Below, piece after piece: positions 54,655 through 62,574 of a stretch of DNA of 64,000 bases. Origin of the DNA: Gemmatimonadota bacterium. Lineage in GTDB: Bacteria; Gemmatimonadota; Gemmatimonadetes; Longimicrobiales; Gaopeijiaceae. Under the pieces are notes generated by a model. The model was given only the letters and a program-made list of their open reading frames with translations. It searched no databases and was not told the origin of the DNA. The stretch's first letter is position 1. Each line of letters begins with the position of its first letter. Location: assembly GCA_030428885.1 (NCBI GenBank), contig JAUIEJ010000005.1, forward strand, positions 186,001 to 250,000. The letters run 5' to 3'. Both the position numbers and the translations under genes were made by a program.

Positions 54655-56918
54655 CGGCGATGGACCCCATGTACACCCCCCTCGACTCGGAGCACTGGAT
54701 CGCCCGGGCGGTCCGTCGAGCCGGCCTGGTGGAGGAGGTTCCGCCGGGGTCGGTGGCCGCCGGCGCCTCGTCGGTGGAAGCGTGGGAGTCCATTCGCGAC
54801 GCCATCCACGCCGACGACGCCACCATGGAATCGGCGGTGTCGACGTTCTTCCGGACCCGGACCGCCGACCTGGCCAACGCCCAGCCCACCGCGGTGCAGC
54901 TCCTTCCGCCGTCGGTGGCCCGGAAGTACCTGGTGTTCCCCCTGGCCGACCAGAACCGCAGCCTTCTGGTGGCCACCTGCGACCCGTCCGACCTGGAAGC
55001 CGAACGGGAGATCGGGTTCGCCTCGGGCCGGCGCCCCGAATTCGTCGTGGCATCGCCGGCCTCCCTCCGTGAAGCCATCGACCTCGCCTACGAACCGGAC
55101 CGGGCGGTGGAGGACGTGCTCGGCAAACTCGGTGACATGGACCGGGTGTCGCTGGAGGTCCTGGAAGAGGCCGAGGAGGAGATCGACGCCGACGAACTCG
55201 ACCTCGATTCCGGGCCGGCGGTGAAGCTGGCCAACCTGATCCTCCACGAGGCCATTTCCCAGGGCGCCAGCGACATCCACATCCAACCCACGGTGACCGG
55301 GGGCGTGGTGCGCTTCCGGGTGGACGGGGTGCTGCGCACCAGCGTGCAGTTCCCCCTCCCGGTGATGAACCGGGTGGTGTCGCGGATCAAGGTCGTGGGC
55401 AAGATGGACATCGCCGATCGCCTCCGCCCCCAGGACGGGCGAGCCCAGATCCTGAATCAGGGCCGGAAGTTCGACCTCCGCATCTCCACGGTGCCGGTCC
55501 GGGGCGCCGAGAAGGTGGTGATCCGGATCCTGGATCCGTCGGCCGTGGGGACCCTCGAGGAAACCCGGCTGCCCGAGCGGGATCTGGAGAGCCTCCGACA
55601 CCTGCTGCGCCAGCGGGACGGCATCGTGGTGGTCACGGGCCCCACCGGGTCGGGAAAAACCACGACCCTCTACGGCGCCCTCACCGAGATCGCCACCGAC
55701 GAAGTGAACATCATGACGGTGGAGGACCCGGTGGAATACGAGCTCCCGGGTCTGGCCCAGATCCAGGTGGAGCCCAAGAAGGGGGTGACCTTCGCGTCGG
55801 CCCTTCGGGCCATTCTCCGCCAGGATCCCGACGTCATCTTCGTGGGGGAGATCCGGGACGTGGAGACCGCCGAGATGGCGGCTCAGGCGTCCCTCACCGG
55901 CCACCTCGTGCTGGCCACCGTCCACGCCAACGACGCGGTAGGCGCCATTCGCCGCCTCACCGACATCGGCCTGGACTCGGCCACCGTGGTCCAGACCCTC
56001 CGGGGGGCCCTGGCCCAGCGTCTCGTTCGGCGCGTCTGCCCCGATTGCCACGAGTCGTTGGACGGCGACCTGAACGAGGAAGAAGAGGAACTGGTGGAGC
56101 GCTTCGGCGTGCGGCCCCTGGTCCGGGCCGTGGGCTGCGACGCCTGTCACTACCAGGGATATCGGGGACGCCTCCCGGTGGCCGAGATCCTCCACATGTC
56201 CCAGGCCATCGAGAACCTCGTGCTGGGGGGGGCGTCTCCGTCGAAGATCGACGCCCGGGCCCGGCGCGACGGCATGCGGTCCCTCCTGGAGGCCGCCCTG
56301 GAGCGGGTCGAGGCCGGCGAGACCACCCTGGAGGAGGTCCAGCGGGTGCTGGGCGACACCATGGGAGGCGACGAGGACGGCGCCGACGGCGACGACACCG
56401 AGGCCCCCGGCCCCGAGGCGAAGGCGGCGACCGGAGGCGGCGAGACGGCCGGGGGTCGGCCGGCCGCGGCGTCGAAGCCCAGGTCCAGGAGTCCTGCCAA
56501 GGCCCCCCCTCCCGGAGCCGACGACGACCCCGAGGAGCTCACGCCCCGGGTGCTCTTGGTCGACGATGATCCGGTGGCCCGGGCCATCGCCCGAGCGCTC
56601 CTGGAGCGGGACCGCTTCGACGTGGAGGAGGCCGAAGACGGTCAGGAGGCGCTGGACATCCTCGTCCGGGATCCGGACTTCTCCATCGTGGTCCTCGATC
56701 TGGACATGCCCCGCCTGGGCGGCCAGGAGGCGCTCCGAGAGATTCGGACCATGCCCGCCACGGCCTCCCTGCCCGCCATCGTCCTCACGGGACGGACCGG
56801 GGCCGATACCGAGGCCGAACTGCTTCGCGACGGGGCCGACGACTACCTGAACAAGCCCATCGACGCGGTGCGGTTCGGGGCCCGGGTCCAGGCGGCGCTC
56901 CGGCGCGTTCGGGGCTGA
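54651..56918 (+). CDS. GspE/PilB-type assembly ATPase with C-terminal receiver domain
   Basis: The product is 755 aa from the GTG at 54651. The N-terminal T2SSE_N (MshEN-like) domain covers about 10-150. The ATPase domain (about 185-560) has Walker A GPTGSGKTTTL, the Asp box, Walker B DPDVIFVGEIRD and the zinc-binding four-cysteine motif (CPDCHESL and CDACHYQGYRGR). A disordered acidic and basic linker (about 565-625) leads to a complete receiver domain (about 628-752) with DDD at its start, the phospho-acceptor in VVLDLDMPRLGG and the conserved Lys in YLNKPID. It powers pilus or secretion-pseudopilus assembly; the fused receiver suggests direct control by a histidine kinase. Confidence 0.92.
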   Translation: MTAMDPMYTPLDSEHWIARAVRRAGLVEEVPPGSVAAGASSVEAWESIRDAIHADDATMESAVSTFFRTRTADLANAQPTAVQLLPPSVARKYLVFPLADQNRSLLVATCDPSDLEAEREIGFASGRRPEFVVASPASLREAIDLAYEPDRAVEDVLGKLGDMDRVSLEVLEEAEEEIDADELDLDSGPAVKLANLILHEAISQGASDIHIQPTVTGGVVRFRVDGVLRTSVQFPLPVMNRVVSRIKVVGKMDIADRLRPQDGRAQILNQGRKFDLRISTVPVRGAEKVVIRILDPSAVGTLEETRLPERDLESLRHLLRQRDGIVVVTGPTGSGKTTTLYGALTEIATDEVNIMTVEDPVEYELPGLAQIQVEPKKGVTFASALRAILRQDPDVIFVGEIRDVETAEMAAQASLTGHLVLATVHANDAVGAIRRLTDIGLDSATVVQTLRGALAQRLVRRVCPDCHESLDGDLNEEEEELVERFGVRPLVRAVGCDACHYQGYRGRLPVAEILHMSQAIENLVLGGASPSKIDARARRDGMRSLLEAALERVEAGETTLEEVQRVLGDTMGGDEDGADGDDTEAPGPEAKAATGGGETAGGRPAAASKPRSRSPAKAPPPGADDDPEELTPRVLLVDDDPVARAIARALLERDRFDVEEAEDGQEALDILVRDPDFSIVVLDLDMPRLGGQEALREIRTMPATASLPAIVLTGRTGADTEAELLRDGADDYLNKPIDAVRFGARVQAALRRVRG

Positions 56919-57060
56919 CCGGCCATCCGAATATCCGGCCGTCGTCGACGCCGGCCTGCAATGACGTCGAGGTGGCCCGTTGGCCGCGTGACACCTACCT
57001 TTCAAGGATCGCCGGTCACCAGCCGCCGCGAGTCCGAATCCATTTGTTTATGGGTCGCCC

Positions 57061-58710
57061 ATGCGCTTCGCGTACATCGACTCCCAGGGGAACGAAGTCG
57101 CCATCCCCTCCGAAGACGCGCTTCGCCTGCGCATCGAACTCGGGGCCATCGTCGAAGGCACCTCGTTCTTCGATGAGGGCAGCGGCCGCTGGGCGCCGGC
57201 GGGAGACCACGAGGTCTTCCGGCGCTTGAAGCGTGAACTGGCCGAGAAGGATCACCCGGGCCCCCTCTCCGTGGCGGCGCTCCGCCCCGATCCCCTCTCC
57301 CCCCCTCCGACCCAGCCCAGCCGCCCCACGCCTCCCCCCTCGCCGGCCCCGCCCCGGACGGCGGCTCCTTCCGAGCCGCCCCCGGCTGCCGAGGCGCCCC
57401 CGGCTCCACCCCAGGGGGACGCCCCTGCGCCGACGATGGAACCCGAGGCCCCCGCCGACACAGGGCTCAACGATGACGAGGGGTTCGACTTCGGCGACTT
57501 CGGAGCCCTGGATCTGGAGGAGGCCGGGCCGGTGCCCGCCCGGGCGTCGTCGCCGTCGCCCGACACCCCCGCGCCCCACTACCAGGTCGATCAGGTGCCC
57601 GAGGTGGCGGAGCCCGAAGACGATCCCTGGACCGTGCCCGGGAGGGACCCGTGGGCGCCCGAACTCGACGCCCCCGGGGCGTCGGCTCCGGACATGGGGT
57701 CGGTGGGCTTCGGCGACGAGCCGGCTCCCCCGGCCGACGTTCCGGCGGGCCGGCATCCCTTCGAGTCCGACGAGGAGATGCCCGACTGGCTCAAGAACGA
57801 TCCCGAGTTCGGGGCGGAGCCCCCTGCGGGTCGCTCCTTCCCCACCCGGGAGCAGGTCCGGGAGCGGTACGAGCAGGACCACGGCGGAGCGCCTCCCGCG
57901 CCCTCCAGCCCACGCCCGCCCCGGCGGACGAGCGCCCGGGCTTCCGGAGGCCCTCCCTGGGGGCGGATCCTGGCCGGGCTGGCCGCCGTGGTGGTGATCG
58001 GCGGCGGGGGGTGGTACATGACCCGAGGCGGCGGAGACGCCGCAGGCCCCGACGGGGCGCCCCTGGTGGAACTTCCCCCCATCTCGCCCTCCCTGGAGCC
58101 GGTCTTCCGGGAGGCGGCGAATCTGGCCATGGCGGCCACGGTGGACAGCCTCCAGACCCTGCCGTCCCGGGCCGCCGTGCCCGAGGAGCCCCACGCCGAC
58201 TGGCTGGCCGGGAGCTACATGGCCCGGGCGGGAGACTACGGCGACGTTCGCCTCTACTGGGAGGCTCTGGGCCGGTACGTCCAGATCATCCGGGCCCGGG
58301 AAGGGGAGGTCTTCGCCGCGGCCCTGGGCATGGCCCTGGACACGGTGGTGCTGGCCGACGACGATCGCGCCGCCGTGGTGGCCCGGAGCGAGGCCGGCTT
58401 CGCGGCGGCGGCCCCGGAGCGGGAAGGGGTCTACGGGCAGTTGCGTGCGGTGGTGGACGCGGCCCTGTCCCTCCACCTCTTCCTGGAGCAGAACCAGGAC
58501 GCCATCGATTACGAACCCGCCGATGCGGGCCTGAGTCGAGACCCCATCCTGGAAGCGGTGCCCGCCACCGAAGCGCTGGGCGAGGAGATGTGGAACCAGG
58601 TGGCCGAGATCACGTCGGCCCTGGACGCGCTGGGCTACCTGGACCGGGTCACCACCGAACGGCTTCTGGACGTCTTCTTCGGAAAGCTCGCCGCCGTGGA
58701 GATCCGCTGA
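57061..58710 (+). CDS. GYF-like domain membrane protein of an unnamed paralogous family (copy B)
   Basis: The product is 549 aa from the ATG at 57061. The N-terminal GYF_2-like domain (1-62, MRFAYIDSQGNEVAIPSEDALRLRIELGAIVEGTSFFDEGSGRWAPAG) is followed by a very long Pro/Asp-rich disordered region (about 75-300). A membrane helix lies at about 304-322 (ILAGLAAVVVIGGGGWYM), followed by the extracytoplasmic C-terminal domain (about 340-549). The last has matches to copy A at ADWLAGSYMARAGDYGDVRLYWEALGRYVQ and LSRDPILEAVPATEALGEEMWNQVAEI. It follows the pilin/ATPase operon by 142 bp; TACCTTTC at 56996 may be its promoter. Function unknown. Confidence 0.75.
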   Translation: MRFAYIDSQGNEVAIPSEDALRLRIELGAIVEGTSFFDEGSGRWAPAGDHEVFRRLKRELAEKDHPGPLSVAALRPDPLSPPPTQPSRPTPPPSPAPPRTAAPSEPPPAAEAPPAPPQGDAPAPTMEPEAPADTGLNDDEGFDFGDFGALDLEEAGPVPARASSPSPDTPAPHYQVDQVPEVAEPEDDPWTVPGRDPWAPELDAPGASAPDMGSVGFGDEPAPPADVPAGRHPFESDEEMPDWLKNDPEFGAEPPAGRSFPTREQVRERYEQDHGGAPPAPSSPRPPRRTSARASGGPPWGRILAGLAAVVVIGGGGWYMTRGGGDAAGPDGAPLVELPPISPSLEPVFREAANLAMAATVDSLQTLPSRAAVPEEPHADWLAGSYMARAGDYGDVRLYWEALGRYVQIIRAREGEVFAAALGMALDTVVLADDDRAAVVARSEAGFAAAAPEREGVYGQLRAVVDAALSLHLFLEQNQDAIDYEPADAGLSRDPILEAVPATEALGEEMWNQVAEITSALDALGYLDRVTTERLLDVFFGKLAAVEIR

Positions 58711-58726
58711 GCCGGATCGCCGTCGG

Positions 58727-59308
58727 CTACGCTTCGAAGTAGGGGTTCACCCCGCTGGCGTGGTCCGTCACGTCGTGGACGGCGGTGAGTTCGGGAATGG
58801 CCTGACGCAGCATGCGCTCCACCCCCTGCCGCAGGGTCAGACGCGACATGGCGCAGCCCTGACATCCGCCGGACATCTCCAGGTAGATCTCCGTGCCCTG
58901 GACATCCACCAGGCTGATGGCCCCGCCGTGGCTGGCGATGGCCGGGTTGACCTGGGCGTCCAGCACGTCCCGGACCCGCTCGGCCACGGGGCCCGAGGGT
59001 TCGGCGAAGGCCGGGCTCGCCTTCCGCACCGGGCGCACCTCGAAGCCGCTCTCGTTCACCCGCTCCACGAAGTCCACGGTGGCGCCCTCCAGGGCGTCGG
59101 CCTGGTTCTCGGCCACGAGCACCGTGATTCCGTCGGCCTCCACCTGCCGCTCGTCGTCCCGCCGTTCCCCCGGGGCCACCAGGGTCAACTCGAACTCGGG
59201 CGTCACGGGGCTGCCGGACATGGTGATGCGAAGGAACTCGAGCTCGCCGTCTCCCTGACCCAGGAAGGAGCCGAGCATTTCGCGGGCGCGGTCGGTGAAC
59301 GTCAGCAT
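58727..59308 (-). CDS. nfuA: Fe-S cluster carrier protein NfuA-like
   Basis: The product is 193 aa from the ATG at 59308. The N-terminal 95 residues are a degenerate A-type (HesB-like) domain without its cysteines (LTFTDRAREMLGSFLG). The C-terminal NifU domain (about 105-193) has the CxxC pair Cys149/Cys152 in GGCQGCAMSRLTLRQGVERML and ends like E. coli NfuA (VHDVTDHASGVNPYFE). NfuA delivers 4Fe-4S clusters to apo-enzymes. The gene converges on the GYF-like gene (16 bp). Upstream lie the two PepSY-associated genes on the same strand. Confidence 0.9.
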   Translation of the reverse strand: MLTFTDRAREMLGSFLGQGDGELEFLRITMSGSPVTPEFELTLVAPGERRDDERQVEADGITVLVAENQADALEGATVDFVERVNESGFEVRPVRKASPAFAEPSGPVAERVRDVLDAQVNPAIASHGGAISLVDVQGTEIYLEMSGGCQGCAMSRLTLRQGVERMLRQAIPELTAVHDVTDHASGVNPYFEA

Positions 59309-59387
59309 GGAATCTCCTGCGCGGTGGGTGCGATGCGCTGCACACCGAAGAATACTCGATCCCCGTACCCGACGGGACCTCGGGAGT

Positions 59388-59681
59388 TCATCGCCCCTCG
59401 CCCCCGAGGCGGGACCCCGCCGCGGCCCCGAGAATCGGGCCCACCAGGAGTCCCGCCGCCAGGAGGAGGCGGACCAGGGTGGACGAGGGAGGCCAGGTGA
59501 AGGGGGGAGCCAGGAGCACACCGGCGACCCCCGTACACGACACCAGGTAGCCCACGAGCCCGCCGCGCCACGCGCTCAGGGCCCGGGGGGTGAAGCCCCG
59601 GAAGTGCCGACCCGTCCAGAGGAGCGCTACCGGGACCCCCACGAGCCCCAGGAGGACCACCACCGCCACGGGGACGCTCAC
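59388..59681 (-). CDS. Small three-helix membrane protein coupled to PepSY protein
   Basis: The product is 97 aa from the GTG at 59681, which overlaps the PepSY gene's stop by 4 bp. It has three hydrophobic segments (VPVAVVVLLGLVGVPVALLW, GLVGYLVSCTGVAGVLLAPPF, LVRLLLAAGLLVGPILGAAAG). No known family is recognised. The tight coupling to a PepSY-associated membrane protein suggests a subunit of the same membrane complex, possibly iron- or redox-related as for many PepSY transmembrane systems; this is inferred. Confidence 0.65.
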   Translation of the reverse strand: MSVPVAVVVLLGLVGVPVALLWTGRHFRGFTPRALSAWRGGLVGYLVSCTGVAGVLLAPPFTWPPSSTLVRLLLAAGLLVGPILGAAAGSRLGGEGR

Positions 59682-60217
59682 GACCGGAACCGGGGCAGGA
59701 GCCAGAGCCAGAATCCCGTGACCAGCAGCAACACGAGGGCCACGGCCGCGGCGTCGCTCAGGAGGATCCACCCGTCGCCGAAGAGTTCGCCGGAGTGGAG
59801 TTTCTCCATGAACACGTCGCGACGCGGACCCACGTGGAGCACCCGTCCGTCGGCCAGGGCCACCGTCACCTCGGTGACCTCGGGGTCGTCGAACCGCACC
59901 TTCACGTACCCGTCGTCGGGGCGCACGTCCATTCGATCGACCGGCGTGTCGGGATCGGCCAGGGCGGCCCGCCCGGCGTCGGCCAGGGCGCTCAGGGGAA
60001 GGGATCCGGCGAGCCCCCCGTCCACGCCCGCCACGTCGGGCATGAGGCCCAGACCCCGCTTGTGGTTCAGGGCGACGCCCGTCACCCCGATCACGCCCAC
60101 CGCCAGAGCCGTGATCACGCCACCCCAGAGATGGACGTGATACGAGGCCCTGGTCCACGCCCGCGCGCGGTCGGACAGGGGTTCTCGGCGCTTCGGTCGT
60201 GGACGGGAAGAGGGCAT
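59678..60217 (-). CDS. PepSY-associated membrane protein
   Basis: The product is 179 aa from the ATG at 60217. A basic N-terminus is followed by a membrane helix (about 30-52, [21 protein letters not shown]) preceded by the heme/metal-type SYHVHLWGG motif, then NHKRGLGL. A periplasmic PepSY-like domain follows (about 60-140, [29 protein letters not shown]), then [11 protein letters not shown] and a second helix ([26 protein letters not shown]). The pattern matches the PepSY_TM family often tied to iron-siderophore reduction or metal handling. It is coupled by 4 bp to the small membrane gene that follows. Confidence 0.85.
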   Translation of the reverse strand: MPSSRPRPKRREPLSDRARAWTRASYHVHLWGGVITALAVGVIGVTGVALNHKRGLGLMPDVAGVDGGLAGSLPLSALADAGRAALADPDTPVDRMDVRPDDGYVKVRFDDPEVTEVTVALADGRVLHVGPRRDVFMEKLHSGELFGDGWILLSDAAAVALVLLLVTGFWLWLLPRFRS

Positions 60218-60297
60218 CGCGGGGGCGTGTGGTGGGCAGAGGAGAGGGCCGGCGGAACAGCCTGCCTACTGGGATCAGGACCCGCAAGTCCGCCCGG

Positions 60298-60329
60298 TTG
60301 CTGGCGTCCCGGCTCCGGGCCTACCTTTC
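60298..60329 (+). promoter_or_regulatory. Candidate promoter for glycyl-tRNA synthetase
   Basis: TTG at 60298-60300 is followed after 21 bp by TACCTTTC (60322-60329), 43 bp before the ATG. This resembles the Bacteroidota-type pattern (TTG near -33, TAnnTTTG near -7). The same octamer TACCTTTC occurs before the gene at 57061. Confidence 0.35.
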
Positions 60330-60372
60330 GGGCTCTCTTGCGACCCCCTTTTCCGGTGCCCTCCCCCACCCC

Positions 60373-61692
60373 ATGGCCGAGCACGACGTGATGGACAAGC
60401 TCGTGTCGCTCTGCAAGCGACGCGGATACATCTTCCAGTCCTCCGAGATCTACGGGGGAACAGGCTCCGTGTGGGACTACGGTCCCCTGGGAGTCGAACT
60501 CAAGCGCAACGTGAAGGACCTGTGGTGGAGCGCCATGGTCCACCAGCGCGACGACGTGGAGGGTCTCGATGCCGCGATCCTCATGCACCCCCGGGTGTGG
60601 GAGGCGTCGGGCCACGTGGAGGGCTTCACCGACCCCCTGGTGGAGTGCGCCAACTGCCACCGTCGGTTCCGGGCCGATCTTCCGGAGGTGGCCGACGGCC
60701 AGTGCCCCGTCTGCGGCACGAAGGACGCGTTCTCCGAACCCCGGTCCTTCAACCTCATGTTCAAGACGTTCATGGGACCCGTGGAGGAGGCCGCCGCCAC
60801 CATCTACCTGCGCCCGGAGACGGCGCAGGGGTCCTACGTGAACTTCCTCAACGTGCAGGGGGCCGCCCGCCAGAAGGTGCCCTTCGGCATCGCCCAGATC
60901 GGGAAGGCGTTCAGGAACGAGATCACCCCGGGCAACTTCATCTTCCGCACCCGGGAGTTCGAGCAGATGGAGCTCCAGTTCTTCGTGGAGCCGGGCACGG
61001 ACGAGGCGTGGTTCGACAACTGGCTCGACGCCCGCATGGCGTGGCATCGCTCTCTGGGCATCCGCCCCGAGAAGCTCCGGCTCCACGAGCACGGGCCCGA
61101 TGAATTGGCCCACTACGCCAAGAAGGCCGTGGACATCGAGTACGAGTATCCCTTCGGCTGGAAGGAGTTCGAGGGCATCCACAACCGCACCGATTTCGAC
61201 CTGGGGCGCCACCAGGAGTACTCGGGCAAGCGGCTGGAGTACATCGATCCCGGCAGCAACCAGCGCTTCCTGCCCTACGTCATCGAGACGGCGGTGGGCG
61301 TGGACCGCACCATGCTGGTGGCGCTGGTGGACGCCTATCGGGAAGAGTCGGTGGACGGGGAGGAGCGGGTGGTCCTGTCCCTCCATCCCCGGCTGGCGCC
61401 CCTCAAGGCGGCCATCTTCCCCCTGGTCAAGAAGGACGGTCTGCCCGAGGTCGCCCGGAAGCTCCACGACGAACTCCGGGCCGCGTCGATCCCGTCGTTC
61501 TACGACGAGTCGGGATCCATCGGCCGACGCTACCGGCGCCAGGACGAGGCCGGGACGCCGTGGTGCGTCACCGTGGACGGCCAGACCCTGGAAGACGAGA
61601 CCGTGACCATTCGGGATCGGGACTCCCTGGAACAGGTCCGGGTCTCCCTCGGGAGCGTGCGGGGCTGGATCCGGGAACGCCTGGACGGCTGA
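60373..61692 (+). CDS. glyS: Glycyl-tRNA synthetase (alpha2 dimer type)
   Basis: The product is 439 aa from the ATG at 60373, charging tRNA-Gly. Family motifs are the N-terminal [36 protein letters not shown], a zinc-type insertion (CANCHRR and CPVCGTKD), [15 protein letters not shown], motif 2 [21 protein letters not shown] and motif 3 [21 protein letters not shown]. The anticodon-binding domain follows at about 330-439. Length and motifs identify the eukaryote-like, single-chain class II enzyme. The DUF481-like gene follows by 11 bp. Confidence 0.96.
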   Translation: MAEHDVMDKLVSLCKRRGYIFQSSEIYGGTGSVWDYGPLGVELKRNVKDLWWSAMVHQRDDVEGLDAAILMHPRVWEASGHVEGFTDPLVECANCHRRFRADLPEVADGQCPVCGTKDAFSEPRSFNLMFKTFMGPVEEAAATIYLRPETAQGSYVNFLNVQGAARQKVPFGIAQIGKAFRNEITPGNFIFRTREFEQMELQFFVEPGTDEAWFDNWLDARMAWHRSLGIRPEKLRLHEHGPDELAHYAKKAVDIEYEYPFGWKEFEGIHNRTDFDLGRHQEYSGKRLEYIDPGSNQRFLPYVIETAVGVDRTMLVALVDAYREESVDGEERVVLSLHPRLAPLKAAIFPLVKKDGLPEVARKLHDELRAASIPSFYDESGSIGRRYRRQDEAGTPWCVTVDGQTLEDETVTIRDRDSLEQVRVSLGSVRGWIRERLDG

Positions 61693-61703
61693 GGAGCGGC
61701 GGC

Positions 61704-62495
61704 ATGGGGCGCGGGGTCCGAGGCGCGGCGCGGGCGGCGATCTGGGCGCTGGCGGTCGTGGGCCTTCCGGGGGCGGCGACCGGCCAGGACGAGGGTGAGT
61801 CGTCGTCGTGGGCGTTCGAGGGAGAGGTGGGCACCAGCCTCTACTTCGGGGCCTCGGACCAGACGGCGGTCCTCCTCAAGGGGGGATCGGAGCACACCTC
61901 CGATCGGCTGGTGTTCGGCGGGGAAGGGGGCTTCGAGTACGGCGAGGCCCGGGTGCTCGAGGGAGAGCCCTACGTCAACAAGCGGTCGTGGACGTCCAGT
62001 CTCAGCATGGACTACACCCCTGGCGCCCGGGTGAATCCCTTCGTGTCCGTCGCCGCCGAAGGCAGCTACGAACGGCGCATCGATCTGCGCCTCAGCGGCG
62101 GCATGGGGGCGCGCTACCGCTTCGTCCGGAGCGACGCGGGTCGGCTGGATCTGAGCCTCGCCGCCCTGGTGGAGCGCACCGATCCCCGGGACCTGCCCGA
62201 CGAGGCCGACGAGGTGGAAACCCTGGGCCGATGGTCGGCCCGCTTCCGGGCCCGGCGCAGCATGCGCGAAGGGGGCGTCGTGTTCGACCTGGTGTCGTTC
62301 TACAAGCCGGCCTTCGAAGAGCCGTCGGAAGACTTCACCGTGGAGGTCACGTCGAGCCTGACCTTCGCCCTCACGCGGCAGGTGGGGCTCAAGCTGAGCC
62401 TGGCCGACAAGTACGATTCCCTGGCCGAGGACCGGGGCGCCCGGGACAACAACGACGGGCGCCTCTTCTTCTCCCTGTCGGCGGCCACCCGGTAG
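61704..62495 (+). CDS. DUF481-like outer-membrane protein
   Basis: The product is 263 aa with a signal peptide (AIWALAVVGLPGAATGQ). The mature part comprises repeated beta strands (WAFEGEVGTSLYFGASDQTAVLLKGGSEHTSDRLVFGGEGGFEYGEARV, VNKRSWTSSLSMDYTPGARVNPFVSVAAEGSYERRIDLRLSGGMGARYRFV, TVEVTSSLTFALTRQVGLKLSLADKYDS). The RxLxxSxGxGxRY arrangement is characteristic of the DUF481/YdiY barrel family. Outer membrane; function unknown. It is 11 bp after the synthetase gene. Confidence 0.8.
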   Translation: MGRGVRGAARAAIWALAVVGLPGAATGQDEGESSSWAFEGEVGTSLYFGASDQTAVLLKGGSEHTSDRLVFGGEGGFEYGEARVLEGEPYVNKRSWTSSLSMDYTPGARVNPFVSVAAEGSYERRIDLRLSGGMGARYRFVRSDAGRLDLSLAALVERTDPRDLPDEADEVETLGRWSARFRARRSMREGGVVFDLVSFYKPAFEEPSEDFTVEVTSSLTFALTRQVGLKLSLADKYDSLAEDRGARDNNDGRLFFSLSAATR

Positions 62496-62574
62496 GGTCC
62501 CGGTTGCCGCGGCGGGCGGTGCCGGATAGCGTGACCCGGCCGCGATCGAGCCCTTCCTCCCCCGGAGTCCCCCC

